From positions 5,144,239-5,208,238 of the forward strand of contig NC_037270.1 of the NCBI RefSeq assembly GCF_000002425.4: 64,000 bases of DNA, written 5' to 3'. Every line of letters begins with the position of its first letter. Position 1 is the stretch's first letter. This document shows positions 46,726 to 59,985 of this stretch, in pieces. The stretch comes from Physcomitrium patens. Taxonomy: Eukaryota; Streptophyta; Bryopsida; Funariales; Funariaceae. The position numbers and the translations under genes are program-made. The notes under the pieces are model-generated. The model saw nothing but the letters and a program-made list of their open reading frames with translations. It did not search any database and was not told where the DNA came from.

Positions 46726-49700
46726 ATGGCACATGCGATCGGGAGGGCTGTGCGGCAGCAGGCGTCTCAACGGTCGGCCTTGAATTGGTCCGGAGAAGAT
46801 GGATTAGCATGTGGCGTTTGTAGCAGTGTGACCAGGAGATTTATCTCGTCCCAACCGTATGCTGTCGACGTCAATAACGTTGGCGCTGTAATCGCACCTG
46901 CACCTAGTGTAGACGGGCCATTCTTTCCACGGGCATGGAGTCATGTCTATTCACAGAATGCTTCGCAAGCTGTGGTTCCCAAGGGCAAGAGGCTCTTTCT
47001 TGTGGATACCCTAGCTCTGGTAATGTCATCGCTTTCTTCTTAGTTAAGTTGATTTCTATGCTTGCTAGACTTGGTGCTGATCTTAGGTCGGGTTTTCAGG
47101 GTTTTTTGTTTTTTTTTGTTTTTTATAATTTTAATTTTAAAGTTACGTTGCCAATGAAATCATAGACATCATCAAGTCATTTTCCTCGTCTTGACTTGGC
47201 TTGGAAATTACTTTGTACTCTGGAAATAATTTGTGATCTGAACCTTTGCAAAGTTCTGGTTAACTTATATGTGTAAACTTGATGGAGGGTTGGTACTTGC
47301 AAATTCTAAACGGCTCGTCGCCGATTTTTTAATCATTTACTCCAATACCAGGGTTTTTTCACAGAGTTTCCTCATCTGAGGATGGATAGCTCAAGGACAA
47401 ATAGAACTAGCTAGATCAGAAATTTTAAGGTCGTGCTTTTTGTCGCTTACCAAGGAGTGTGAAGAATCTAATCTCTCTCCTGAAATTGCATTAACTCAAG
47501 AAGACTGTTGTTTTTTTACAGGTGAGAAGGCTAGAGTCGCAGGGCATGACGCCAAAGCAGTCGGAAGCTATTACTGCGGTCATGACAGAGGTTCTGAATG
47601 ATAGCCTGGAGAACGTAGGCCAGACGTTCACTTCGGTTTATGAAATGCAGCGAGTGAGTCTTATTCTGCTCCAGTGGCCTGTTCTTAGACGATGTATTGC
47701 AGCCTTTTCTGATGAGAAACTGTTTTGCAGGGTGGTAGTTTAGGTTGTCTCGTTTACTTTTAAGACCATTTTCTTGTTAGAAAGAGTTAGGCATATCCTC
47801 ATTGTGAAATGTAGCGGAAACCAGGAAAAGAAATCATCTCTTCAGCTGCCTTAAGATCATCCAGCAATTCTGTTTGTCCTGGAGCTGAAATTGTCCTTTG
47901 GCTAATAGCTCCAGATTAGGTTTATCTTGCGTTTGGAATCTTCTTGCTTGAGAATTTGGCCTGTTCTGATCTCCTTGCAATCAGGTTTATTGTGAAACTT
48001 GATTGTAGGCTTTTGCGACTGGTATGTTTTTGACATTCGAGAACTGAAATCGCGGATATTTTTATTTGTGCAGAGTGAAATGGTAGCAGAAGCTGCTCTC
48101 TCAAAGTTCAAAGGACAAATGCAAAGCTCTCAGGTGTTTCTCCTTGTTACCAATACATAATTCTTTTTTTTCAGTAGTCTCTAATGGTTTTTTTCGAGAT
48201 ATTTTGGTCTTCACATTAAGCTGGAGTGGGTAAACTCATTAGTTTAGGGACAAACGTTGTTGGCATTAGCCGTTGTATTTTTGTGTAGAAGGTGTATAGC
48301 AGAATACATTCGTGTACTGAATGAATTTAGATGACGATTATCTGTTAATGTTTGTCTAACTGGATGTTGGGCTATGTGGAACCTTGTGATGTAGGATCAT
48401 CACTTCGCCATGTTGCAGCAGGAGTTGGAGAGACTCCGCACTGACATCGACAAGATGCGCAATGAATCCAAGTATAAAGCAGTACTTCACTCATAGAATA
48501 TGATGCAAATTATACTAATCTTGTCACAGTATTTTTACTTTCTGCTATAAACTTGTGGATGACTAAGTTTTAGTCCAAATTTTCTTTTATGAGATTGTTC
48601 TTTAGTTGTGATCTTCCAGCGCGTGGCTACGTAGTGGCAGATTTACTGAAGGAGAAGTTCTCTACTCTCTTTTGAGTTATTGAAGATGTGTCTATGTCTC
48701 ATTATGAATATTTTTCACTCCTCTCCCTGCAGTTATGCGATTGATAAAGTAACTTCAGGACAACGATTGGATTTAAATCTAGAGAGGGGGTAAAGTACTT
48801 CTCTTTCGATACATGTTGCTGCGAAACTTTTCCCAGATTGTTACTACTGTAGGACTTGTAACTGCTGTGCCTAGTCGAAACAGCTCCCAATTTGGAGGAT
48901 TGTTTTGGATTTAACAAATTTGTCAAGTCAGATAGCTGATTTTTCATGTAGTATCAGGTTTTGATTGATAGATTTTGAGCATTTTGTTACATATATTAGT
49001 ATCGTGCACAAGCACCGGTTAACATACGTTTCTTCCTGCAGGCGGATTCGGGATGAACTTTCCACTCAATCTACAGAAACGTCTAATTTGACCAACAAGC
49101 TTGACAGAGTAAACTTCCGAGACGTGCTTTAATGCTTGTGCTTTCTTTCTAAGCCTTTGAGTAGTATAATCTGTGCTTGTAACCTTGTTCTTCCTGCTCA
49201 GTGTACTTTTTTAGCCCTTTTACACCTTAGTCGTTCCTCTCTACTAACCGATTCTGAACTAAAGTCCCTCATTGGTATTCGCTCTTGTTGCTCCTGCATT
49301 GATATTTCTGTTGTTCATGCTGTGCATGCCTGTCAATCTCTCTTTGCATATAGCTTTGGATCATTTCTTCAAGGTTCTTTAGTTCATTCGTTAATTGAAA
49401 AATGCTCAGGAATGCTTTTGTGCAATTGCATTTACGTATATTCAAATACACGCTAGCATTGGTAAAAGAATATTTTCAGTAGGTCTTCCTCAATTAATTG
49501 ATTTCATGAATTTGGAACAGGAGATACATTCCTTAAAGACACAGCTTGAGGCAGCTAAGTTTGATGTCATCAAGTATTGCATAGGTATCGCCCCTTTTCC
49601 TTTAAGTTCCACTTTTACAGCGTACTTCTGAAAGTGTATTTGGAATATTTAGAGAACTTCAAGCCGTTAGTAGATTGTAATTCTCAACATCTAAGTCAGT

Positions 49701-49848
49701 GTATTTGTTTGAGTCATCACCACCCAGGTGGTTGTGCACATTCTACACAAAGTTTTCGGCTAATTTCTTATTTTCTTTGTGGTAATATTCAGGTACTATT
49801 GCATCAGTTACAGCTGTTGGTCTTGGAATGCTGCGGCTTATCATGTGA
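46726..49848 (+). CDS. CCDC90-like: DUF1640 / CCDC90 (MCUR1-like) mitochondrial coiled-coil protein, 268 aa, 8 exons
   Basis: Homologues are inner-mitochondrial-membrane coiled-coil proteins; the animal member MCUR1 is linked to calcium uniporter and respiratory-chain assembly, while the plant role is not settled. Exons: 46726-47019, 47522-47653, 48074-48133, 48395-48471, 48733-48789, 49042-49108, 49521-49584, 49793-49848; total 807 nt, all GT-AG with matching phases. N-terminus (MAHAIGRAVRQQASQRSA) is basic and lacks acids, like a mitochondrial presequence. Then VDTLALVRRLESQGMTPKQS (about 95-114), coiled coil (LQQELERLRTDIDKMRNES; GQRLDLNLERG; RIRDELSTQSTETSNLTNKL; LKTQLEAAKFDVIKYCIG), and one membrane helix (ASVTAVGLGMLRLIM) at the C-terminus. 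Everything expected of the family is present. Start chosen at the first ATG in frame giving a presequence. Confidence 0.94.
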
Positions 49849-52800
49849 ACGGCGCGTAACCTCTCATTGCCTTCAAGCAGAATTTACTTGATTATATTTC
49901 ATTGACTTCCCTTCATATAATCTCTTTCTGTTAAAAGTACAACATCCTAGCACGAAGTGCTGGACACTTAAGATTTCATCATAGTATTCATCAAGTTGTA
50001 TATTGCCGGGTTCCTACGTTGATTCTGCGAAATTTAATTTTTAACAATATGTGTTGCCATCTTGATTTGTCTACAATTGTGCACCTCCTTAAGCAATGCC
50101 AGTGCAGATGAAGAAGCGCAACGTATCGTCATAATCGTCAGATCTCGTAGCTTAGAATAGTTAGGAATATGTTCACATGTACACATTTGAATCTGGAGTT
50201 TGCCTGGCCAAATTTTCAACATGGAGTTATTTGGGCAGTAATTGGTTGGTCTCCAAGAAGTGCCCTTGTGCAGTGCTTCTCTACAGTTTTTTCTGCATTA
50301 CATCTTCCTAATATGGAATAGCTTTAAGCCATAATTATAAAGGATATTGTAGTAATGCAATCATTTCATTTGAATAACTCCATGGTTGATGTTATAATGT
50401 TCAATGCATTTTTAGTAACAAACTTAATGTTAGCAATTAACAAATGGTTCAATGCATTTTAAATTTTTTAGTGCAATTTTATAACTGCAATGATGCTTGT
50501 GGTTTGTTGCTCCTAATCAATTCTCTTGAATTTCTTGAATTTTTTTAGTGCATGTTATTTTAGTAAAGAGTTTAATGGTTGTAATTTATTACTAGTGGTT
50601 AATGGTAAGGCATAAATTCAAAAGTTAGAAAAGTCTAAGATTTGTTATATATGACAATTGTAATAAATATAGAAACAATAATAAATAGGATGTTTAATTT
50701 TTTTAGTTTATAGATTATTTTTTTAATACATATATATAAATATAAGTATATTTTTATAAATATTTAAATAAATTTAAATAAATTTGAATGAATAAATAAA
50801 ATTTCTATAATTATTTTAAAATTACTATTAATAAATATCAAAATATGTTTTTAAAATAAAATTTCTTTTCGATTTCATGCTTGCAATAATAATAATAAAG
50901 CTTTAGCTATAAGCATATTCCAAATTGCTATACATATATCCATTATGTCTATATACAGACCCAAAGCCCCTAATTTGTTGCTTTAGACCCCTTCTACCTT
51001 GTCCTAACACAAATCCTAAACCTCCTCTCCTTCTTTGTCTGGGTGTAGGTCTTGGACATCTTCTTTGACTTCCTAGTCTTGGCTTTGGGACAAGGAAGAG
51101 AGAAAAGAAGTCTACGACCTACAATAGAACAAGGAAGAGGGAGAGGAGATATGAGACCTATGCCAGGACAAAATAAAAAGGGGAGGAGATGTGAAACCCG
51201 CACTGAGATAAAGAAGAGGGTGTTGAGAAAAGCCAATCAAAGGCTTAAGGTATTTATACAGACATAATGAGTGTGCATAAATCAATTTGAGGCCTGCTTG
51301 TAGCTTGATTTTAACAATAAATGGTATGGTAAAGCTTTCAACTTGTTGTTTATTATATTTAATACTTATATTAAAAATTTCTTCTTGTATTACAAATAAT
51401 ATATACATATATATATATATATATATTTATTTAAATTTAAATTTTTTATTTTAAAAATTAATTAATAGCATTGCAATGGCTCAAAAATAAAAATAAAAAT
51501 AATTTTTACATGTTGTATAATATTGGATTTTTTTAATAGTCTCTTTATATTTTCTATGTTATATGTGTTTTTTTCAAGGTTTTTTTAGTTTTAGCAATAT
51601 ACCACCATTAATTAATTATTTTTATAGTAATAGCTTGAAAATTTTAATAACATTAAATCTTGCATGTTGCAAAAAACTATCTTTATTAGTATACCTTTTA
51701 TATACATATTTATACTTCTTTATATTTTCTTGAAATTATAGAAATAATTATGGTGTATACATATTTATTTATTGAAAATTTGAAACAAATATGATGAATA
51801 GTTTGCACACACTTAGTTGTATTATATGTAATTTTTAAAAGTTTTACATTGCTTGAAATTAACTTCAAAGATTTGGTGAACTAATCCAATTCTATTTTTT
51901 CTATGCTTATCATTTGTGACCTTTTATATGAAGGATTAATTGCACATAGATTTTAAAATGTATAAATAAATTATTAATGCTTCTATATATAAATTGAATA
52001 CAAGATGATTGAAAAAATATTACAATATTTTTTAATAATATAATAAAGCTTAATAAATAAAAAAATTAAATATTATATTATGAGATTTTCACTACCATAT
52101 GTATTCATAAATTCGTTTAACTTTTTGAAAGTAATTGTAGCTATATGCAATAAAAACCTTCAATTAAAGCCAATCATAATTTAATTTTAAATATTCAAGC
52201 ATATTAAGTTTTAGATATTATTTAACAAGGGTTTTTAGTCATATAAATATATAAAAAATCTTAAAATCAACTTTAAATAGTTATTTACTTATTGGTTTAT
52301 ATTGGAATTTTAAAATAAATTTTATTTAAATGTTAGTTTATTTTTAATCTTACAAAATTTTATATGTTCTTTAATTATTTATTCTACAAAATCATCTCTT
52401 AAATATGCATATTGATCTCTATATGAATAAATTCTAATAAAAATATTAGAATAATTTAATAGAGCTATTAAAATAGATACCAATTTATTATATTTAAATA
52501 TAGTAAAATATTAATTATAAAATATATCCAATAATAATGTATTTTATTATATTTATTAAAAAAATATAATATTTATGTTTAATATATGAATGTCTAAATA
52601 ATATAACAATGAATTTATTTTAGTATTAAAAAAATAAATCTAATAAATAATATTATCTAATAAATTTTACATATTTAATAATAATTATTATTTCTATTTT
52701 ATATTATAAAACATATCTAATTCTTTAAGAAACCAAAACCATAGAAATTTATAAAAGTTCCAAATATAATAAAATAATTATATAATAATTTATCTTACAA

Positions 52801-52950
52801 GTTGAGTGGTATAAAATATAATAACTAATATCAAATAAAATAGTAGATTTTGAAATAAAAATTTAGTTTTAATATAAAAATAAAATATATTCAAATTTAA
52901 AATTTTAAATGAAGTTAATCATAATTGCATAAAAAAGATTATACCAAGAT
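49849..52950. other. 3' flank, then AT-rich DNA
   Basis: 49849-50350 is the 3' flank of the DUF1640 gene. From about 50350 AT content climbs to an extreme level. A small higher-GC patch at 50940-51270 has open frames on both strands (plus 51052-51267) that I cannot identify. 51280-52950 shows nothing recognisable; (AT)n at 51403-51428. Confidence 0.5.
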
Positions 52951-52984
52951 TAAAGTAAAAATATGTTAAATTCTTGATATCTTA

Positions 52985-53300
52985 TTAAAAAGCTTTCTAG
53001 AAGCTTTTTAGACTTTACATGTATCTTTAAGTGATTGGTAGGTTAATAACTTTGTCATGTAGTGTACATATTGAAAACTTGCCCTATAAATTAGACATGT
53101 GTCTTATAAGTTGGACACATATCATATAGCCTATACAACATTATTATATAGTTTTTTAGTGAATAGTATATATAGAAATAATAGTGATGTCTTCTTCATT
53201 CTTATCAATGACTTTCTTGTATTCTATCTTGATTAAAGTCTTTTTATGCTTTTTGTATTTAAAAATAATTATTTTAGCTTTAATTTTATATCTATATTTT
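52985..53300 (+). repeat. LTR remnant of element D
   Basis: Aligns with the solo LTR at 22826-23371 and with 56802-57310 (AAGCTTTTTAGAC, AACTTGCCCTATAAATTAGAC, GTATATATAGAAATAATAGTG) with many C-to-T losses. The left end cannot be fixed. Confidence 0.65.
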
Positions 53301-53599
53301 TATTATATTTTTTTCTTTTGATAATATAATAATATAATATTATTTTAAGAATTTTATTGTGATTTATGCTCTTAGTAATTTAGTAAGAATTCTAATTTGA
53401 TATATTTATCTTTTTTTAGAAGTGAATGGATTTTATAACTTTTTATTATTTTGTTTCAAAGGTTGGAGATTAGACATCTTTGAATTAACATTTTTGTTTT
53501 AAAAATTGGTTGTTTTCTAAAAGAGAGTGGACTATCCTTCTTTGTAAAATTTTTCATATGATATTAGAGTTTGTGGATTATTATCTTCTAATTTATTTT

Positions 53600-54545
53600 G
53601 TAGATTTATTAAAGATTTTTATTATAAAGATATAAGAAAAACAAATCATAGATACTATATTTAATAGAAGTGAGAATAGATTTGTAACTATTGTACATCT
53701 TTATAAACTTGTCAATACTCTTAAAGCAAAAAGTTCATACATTATGGATATCAATCATAAAAGTGCTATTCCTACATCTATGGAAGAAATCAATAAAAAA
53801 GTCTAATGTCTATGGCAAGAAGATAAGCTATTGAGAGAAGCAAATAGATTTAAATTAAGAGTAAATCCAAAAATTCTTACTACTACAAGTATGAAGGAGA
53901 AAAATTTCAGTACTCTAGAGAAATTTAATATAATAGGATTAAAATTTCAAGGATTTATACTCCAAGTTAAATTCTATTCAAGGTTACATTCTTGAAATAT
54001 CTTGAGGGATTTACTCAAGTTAGATTTATATGTGCATTTATATGTGGGAGTGTTCTCTTTTGATTTGTATCTTTGCTAGAAAAAGATTCACAATTCTTAT
54101 AAGATTTAGATTTATTCTTCAAAGTATTTATAGCCATATTTAAATAAATAAATTAAAAAATGATATCAAAAATATAATTCTAATCTTTACAACATGAATC
54201 TTGATGAGTTACTATCTAAGTTACAAAATTCCAAAATCTTACTTGAAATGTAGATTAGAATAATAAAATTCTTATCAATTAATTTTGATATAGATTAATG
54301 CATAATGTAAAAGGTTTATTATTAGTAATCCAAAAAGCATGCTCATTAATTTTTTATTTTATTTTAACTATTACATGCAACAATCAATTCTGTAAATAAT
54401 GCCAATAAATGTTTTTCATTAGAGAATAAAAATTATGTCATGATAATAACTTCTAAGTTTTAAAAATATTTTATTAAGATCAAAACCTATGCAAATTGAT
54501 ATAGCTCAATTTGAGCAATTGATACCAAAAATAAAAGACAATTAA
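53600..54545 (+). pseudogene. D gag relic
   Basis: Parallels C gag: LHKLVNTLKAKSSYIMDIN, then the region matching the C segment at 59490-59760. Numerous stops and frameshifts. Confidence 0.6.
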
Positions 54546-55812
54546 TGTTGTAAAAAATAATATTTATATTACAAAATAAAAATCATAAGATACATTAGAT
54601 TTTTTTGTAAAATCAATAAGATTTACAGCAAGAAACATAACTTTGAACATGAAAAAGTTGAAAAACAAAGGCATCCAATTACATAATGAATCTTACAACT
54701 AGACAACTTTAAACTATGAAATACATATTTCATACTACTACAAAATCGCTCATACTATTTGAAACTTTCTATAGGTATTCCAACTTCAAATAATAAGTTT
54801 TAGCTTAAGCACTTTTAAACATTAGAGCTTCAACATATTTAATGAATAAAGACTTTGAAATTCAATAAAAATTTTTAATTTTAAAGAAGATGTGATAAGT
54901 CTCAAGAAAAATTATTAATAAACATTATTGTATTATAATACAATTTTAAGGTGAAAGAAAAAAATATAAATTATAGTTCAAAAAGATATACATAAAAGAT
55001 ATGGAGGTAATAAACACATTTAGTGTTAATTTTTTATTTTTTAAAAATACTTGTATTTACTTTTTAGGACCATAAATAAGAAAAAATAAAATATATTAAA
55101 ATAAATAAATAATATATTCATCTTTAGAAAGAATTTATGAATATTTATTTTACTAAAATTACCTTAAAAAGCTAAAAATTAATAACTAAAGAAGAACAAT
55201 TATAAACTTAGGTCAATCAAATCATAAAGAAAAAAAATTAATTAATTATAGTAAATTTAAGGATCTTTTATTGATAATAGAACAATGTTAGATAGAAAAC
55301 TTTCTAGGATTTGATTGAGGGTTGCTTTTGAGTGATTTGGATTAATATTAAATTTCTAAGAGTTTTTGAATCAAAAGGTATTTTCAATGGTTTGAATTTT
55401 TAAGAATTATAATAGAATTTATATGTTTGAAAATTTTGTAAGCATTCTAGTTTATTAATGGATAAAATTTTGTAGGCTTATGTTTCTATTTTTCTTGATT
55501 TTCTTTTGTACATTTAAATTCAATTAAATACTTGGATCAAAGATTATTAAAATCCAACTAGATTACAATCTTAGAATTTAGATTTCAAGGATCAATAAGG
55601 TTTTTTATTTTTTGTTTTTTATTTTTATTTTTTTATCTTGCATAATTTTCTAATTGGAAATGAAGAATTGTTTTGTGAACGGATTATAAACTTAGTTTTC
55701 ATAAAATTTATCAATTTTAAATGTAAGTGAATGGTTTCATAAGAATTTATTATTGTTGAGAAATTAACATCAAGGTTGGAGAATGAGGATTGCCAATACT
55801 TGAGCAGTTAAG

Positions 55813-55844
55813 ATTTTTTTTTTTTTTTTTCTTTTTTTTTTTTG
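55813..55844. repeat. Poly-T tract
   Basis: T runs with a single C and G interruption. Confidence 0.9.
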
Positions 55845-56413
55845 TTTCTCAATTAATAAAAAAGATTCTTATTTCAATTTTTGTGCTGATATTACCATCA
55901 AATTGCATTATGTGAAAATTTTAAGCAAGATCATTAATTTAATCAATATTTATTGAGGTTTTAAGATTGCTTTAAAATTGATTAAGATTGATGAGGTTTT
56001 GTTTAAGATTTTATTAGAGTTTTTTTAAAGGTCAATAGGATTTATTTAGAATTTAATTAAGATAAGATTAGAATTTTTTTAAGATTTATTTTTGAATTCT
56101 TTAAGATTTCTTTATAAAATTTATAGAATTTGTTTTAGAATTTTTGCAAAGTTTTTTTTTATAATTTATTTAAATTTTTTTAGAACTTTAAGAAATTTTT
56201 ATGATTTTTTAAAGATTGTTTTTGAATTCATTTATGATTTATCTATAAATAATTTATTATTCCTTAAAAATTTGTTTTCATATTATTTTATAATTTCTTT
56301 TTTATTTTTCATGAATTATCTAATAAATTTAAAAAATACTATTAAAATATTTTTTTAGGATATAATTATAATTTTTTAGGATAGATTAAAGTTTTTTTAA
56401 ATTTTTATTATTA

Positions 56414-56423
<10 letters not shown>

Positions 56424-56465
<42 letters not shown>
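56424..56465. repeat. (AT)n microsatellite
   Basis: Uninterrupted AT dinucleotides. Confidence 0.9.
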
Positions 56466-56468
<3 letters not shown>

Positions 56469-56544
56469 TTTTTAAAAATATAATTTATGTTCTATATAAT
56501 TTTATTAGTATTATTTGATATTTGAAATCTTATGTAAGTGAATC

Positions 56545-56801
56545 AATCTTTTTTATGAAGAAAAAAGATGGATTCTTAAGAATGTGAATAAATTATTATA
56601 GATTTAACAATTTAATCATTAAAAATTATTATTATTTTTTATTAAAATTCCTTAATTAATCAAATAAAGCTAAAATCTATATAAAAATAGATCTACAAAA
56701 GCCTATAATTTGATACATACTAAAAAAGAAGATGAATAAAAGATGACATTTTAGACTAGGAATAGCTATTTTGAAAATAATATCATTCTTTTTAGACTTA
56801 T
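56545..56801 (+). pseudogene. D reverse-transcriptase fragment
   Basis: Decayed MKKKDGFLRM and KIYIKIDLQ segments correspond to the RT start in C (60770-61030) and in B. It is cut just before the position of the MPFGLT motif by the C LTR. Confidence 0.7.
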
Positions 56802-57310
56802 TGTCATGGATATATAGGTACTTTAGTAAATACCTATATAATTAGGTAGAAGTAGGTAAAAATAAATAAAATTAGGTTTATTTTATAATATCTTCTAGAG
56901 AAGCTTCCTAAAAGCTTCATAGACGTTTTGACTTTATATGTGTGTAGTTGATTGATAGGTTAGAAACTTGGTCAAAAAGTTAACCATGTGTTGATAGCTT
57001 GGAGAAAAAGTTAACTATATAGTGTATATATAAAAAACTTGCCTTGCAAGTTAAGATACGTGTCTTGTAAAGTCAACTTGTTTTAAAGGCCCTATAGGAC
57101 ATTACTACCTAGCTCCTAGTTAAGAGTATATATAGAGGCAAGAGTGAAGCCTTCTTCACTCTTGTCAATGCCTTTCTAATCCTTAGTCTTGCTTCAAAAC
57201 TTTCTAGTCTTCTTGTTTTTGGCAATAGCTATTCTAGTTTAATATTATATCATCTTTGAGTGACTTTCTAGTTTTCTTTAGTAGAACAAGAGTATATTGA
57301 GGATTTTTTT
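56802..57310 (+). repeat. C 5' LTR
   Basis: Starts TGTCATGGATATATAGG. TATA at 57127-57134 and a perfect 11-bp hairpin at 57139-57164. The 3' border is estimated by comparison with the A/B leader start and may be off by some tens of bases. Confidence 0.75.
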
Positions 57311-57572
57311 TCTTCGAGATTCATATCTTTGAGAGTTTGACAAAAGTGCTAACTTTTTATTTTTATCTTATTTTAGAAGTGAATAGATTATTCTACTTTT
57401 ATTGTTATGTTTTGAAGGTTACGGAGTACTCACTTTTAAATAAAAAATCTTATTTTCTAAAATTAATCTTTTTCTTAAAAAAAGTGGATTATCCCTCTTT
57501 GTACAAATTTTCATTAGAGATTGCAAATAAATTTTTTTTGATTTATTTTTTTTTAATTTATTTCAGTTATCT

Positions 57573-58098
57573 ATGAAAAGAAAGATTATGGATGCTACTC
57601 TTAGTAGAAGTGAGAATAGATTTGCAACTAATGTAGATCTTCATGAGCTTGTTAACACTCTAAGAGTAAAAATCTCATGTATTTTCAATGTAAATCATGG
57701 AGGTATTATGCTTATGCCTATGGAAGAAGTTCAGAGTCTGTGGGAAGAATTTTTGTAGTTGAAGGAAGTAAGTAGATCAACATCACAACTAAATCCAAAG
57801 ACTTTGTTTGTACAAGTATGATAGGTTTAAGGATTAGTATGCCTAGGAAGTTTGATGGAACAAAATCAAAATTTCAAGGATTCTTGCAATAAATCAAGCT
57901 CTATCTAAGATTGTATCTTTTCCAACATCCCAATGAATTTACTCAAGTCAGATTTATAGGTGCACTTCTATTAAGAAATGCTCTCTTTTGGTTTGCACCT
58001 TTAATGGAAAATGATTTTTTTTTATGATTTGAATTAATTTCTAAAAAAGTTTACAACTACATTTAGAGAAAATGATTGAGAAGGAATAGCAGAGATCA
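57573..58098 (+). pseudogene. C gag, N-terminal part
   Basis: Reads MKRKIMDATLSRSENRF, LHELVNTLRVKISCIF, MPMEEVQSLWEEFL then a stop; afterwards ALFWFAPLMEN matches the capsid core SWFAPLFEK of B. Interrupted at 58098. Confidence 0.75.
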
Positions 58099-59453
58099 TG
58101 CTATCATATGACATGATTTGCTATCTGGGAATATATTGGGTATCTAGTTGTAAAGAGTGTAGCTTAAACCGTTATATTAATCTTGTCTTAGCCTCCAAAA
58201 TTCCTTTATTTTGCATAAAATTCAAAAATATAACAAAATCCCTTCAAAACATATTTTTCCCACAAAGGGTTTTTTTTTTTCAAACTTTAGAAATTCATAT
58301 CTCTTGATCTAACTATTCAATTTGTCTCAAATTTATAGGATAGGTAGAATTCATCCTTAAATTTTATCACAAAAAAAAAACAACTACAAATTCACTCTCA
58401 AACTTCTGGCATCTAAGAAACCCTAGCAGACGCTTTAAACCCTAATTTATAAGCACATGAGCTTTATTTTCTTAATATCTCAAGAATCCAATACTCAAAT
58501 ATCATCAAACTTATGTACAAATTTTACTAACATAAAATTACACATTTTCTGAAATTTTGAGCCAAAACCTTGTCAAATTGCTCAAGATATAGCTCAAGAA
58601 ACAACCACTAGTAAATCGGGTCACTTACTACCCTTAGATTGTATGTGTTGACTTCAAAATCCAATAACTCCTTCATTTCAACTTGGAATCCAGCAAGAAA
58701 TATGCAAAAAATGTAGCCGCAAAAGTTTTCTTTCTAGTCACAGTTGTCAATCTTCAATTGCCTTCCGTATGCGTGCGTTATGTCAAAAAGAGTGACAGTA
58801 GCTCCCAAATCAACACCTTAACTTTGAGCGCCTATATCTCCTTCATATAAACTCCGAATCATACAAAACTTTCACCAAAACGATAGCCAAAAATCTAAAC
58901 TTACTGACCTTAGCCTTCAAAGCTCGAATGGCTCCAAAAAACTAACCCTAATCTCTAATATGGCCTCGGGTAGCCTCCTCAAACCCATTGGTCATGATTT
59001 TTGACCAATAGTAATGGAGATTTTCATCATTCATCTCCATTTATCTATATTGGTGCCCTAATTACTCCCTTTTCTACCAAAACCCTTCTTCAATCCTTTT
59101 TCTTATAAGATTTTCATAATTTATGCTCTAAACATCAAATAAAAAAACCAAAATAAGTTTTTAAAGGTCACCAATGTTTAATAAAGGTGACTCTAAATAT
59201 TTAGAAGTTACTATCAACCAAAACCAATCTTAAAAGCCACTATCAAAAGAAAATTAAAGTTATACAAATTTTATAGTAATCTTTTTAAACAACCTCTTCT
59301 CAAGGTAATAATCAAATTATATTCTACAACCAACTAAAATCTACTAACATGGCTCTCACCATGTTACTTATTAAATTATATATTAAATATATAATTATAT
59401 TATTTTATATAATAGCCGAATCACAACACTACAATGCTCTTATCTTTATAGCA
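58099..59453. mobile_element. 1.36-kb insertion in C gag, possibly a solo LTR
   Basis: Less AT-rich than its surroundings. Ends are inverted (TGCTAT at 58099, ATAGCA at 59448-59453), and AGATCA flanks it on both sides (58093-58098 and 59455-59460, one extra base on the right). No coding potential. It holds two AAACCCTA motifs at 58418-58425 and 58437-58444. A solo LTR of an unrelated family fits best. Confidence 0.55.
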
Positions 59454-59460
59454 AAGATCA

Positions 59461-59985
59461 TGGTTATCTACCATATATGCTGCTAAATTCCAAAACCTTA
59501 CTTGCAATGTGGACTGGAATGACAAAGCCCTTATCAATCAATTTTGATATGGATTGAAGGATAATATCAAAGATTTGTTATTGAAAATACCAAAGGAAAA
59601 ATCTTTGGAATAATTTATTATTCATGCCATTGTATGTGACAATTAATTATTTGAAAGATATCAAGAATAAAGATTTGGTTGGAGAAGAACAAATCAAATA
59701 ATAAAGGCAGCTCCCAAGTTTGCACAAACTTATTCATCAGGGCCAAAACCAATATAAATTGATATGGTACATTTTAAATTCCTCACAAAGCAAGAAAAGA
59801 CTCGACAACATCAAGAGGATTTATGCTTAGATTGTAGAGAAGCTAAATATATTTCTCAACATTATCCAAAGAAATAACACAATCACAATATGATAAGCAT
59901 GGTTGCCAAAGAAGATAAGGTGTCAAAAAACGAGTTTCTTCAGCTACAATAGGGAACGTGCAGCTGAAATCTTGCATAATTCCTA
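59461..59985 (+). pseudogene. C gag, C-terminal part with ruined zinc knuckle
   Basis: Resumes with NSKTLLAMWTGMTKPLSINF-like sequence aligning to D gag, then CLDCREAKYISQHYPKK, where the CCHC knuckle has lost its His and last Cys. Confidence 0.7.

Larger units (their letters stand above)
52950..56801 (+). mobile_element. Gypsy element D, heavily decayed, split by C
   Basis: A relic of the C family. An LTR remnant is at about 52985-53300, a gag relic at 53600-54545 and an RT fragment at 56545-56801 which is cut by the LTR of element C. The 3' part would lie beyond the window. 54546-56544 is AT-rich with no recognisable protease and may hold another insertion. Every frame is closed by many stops. 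Confidence 0.65.
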
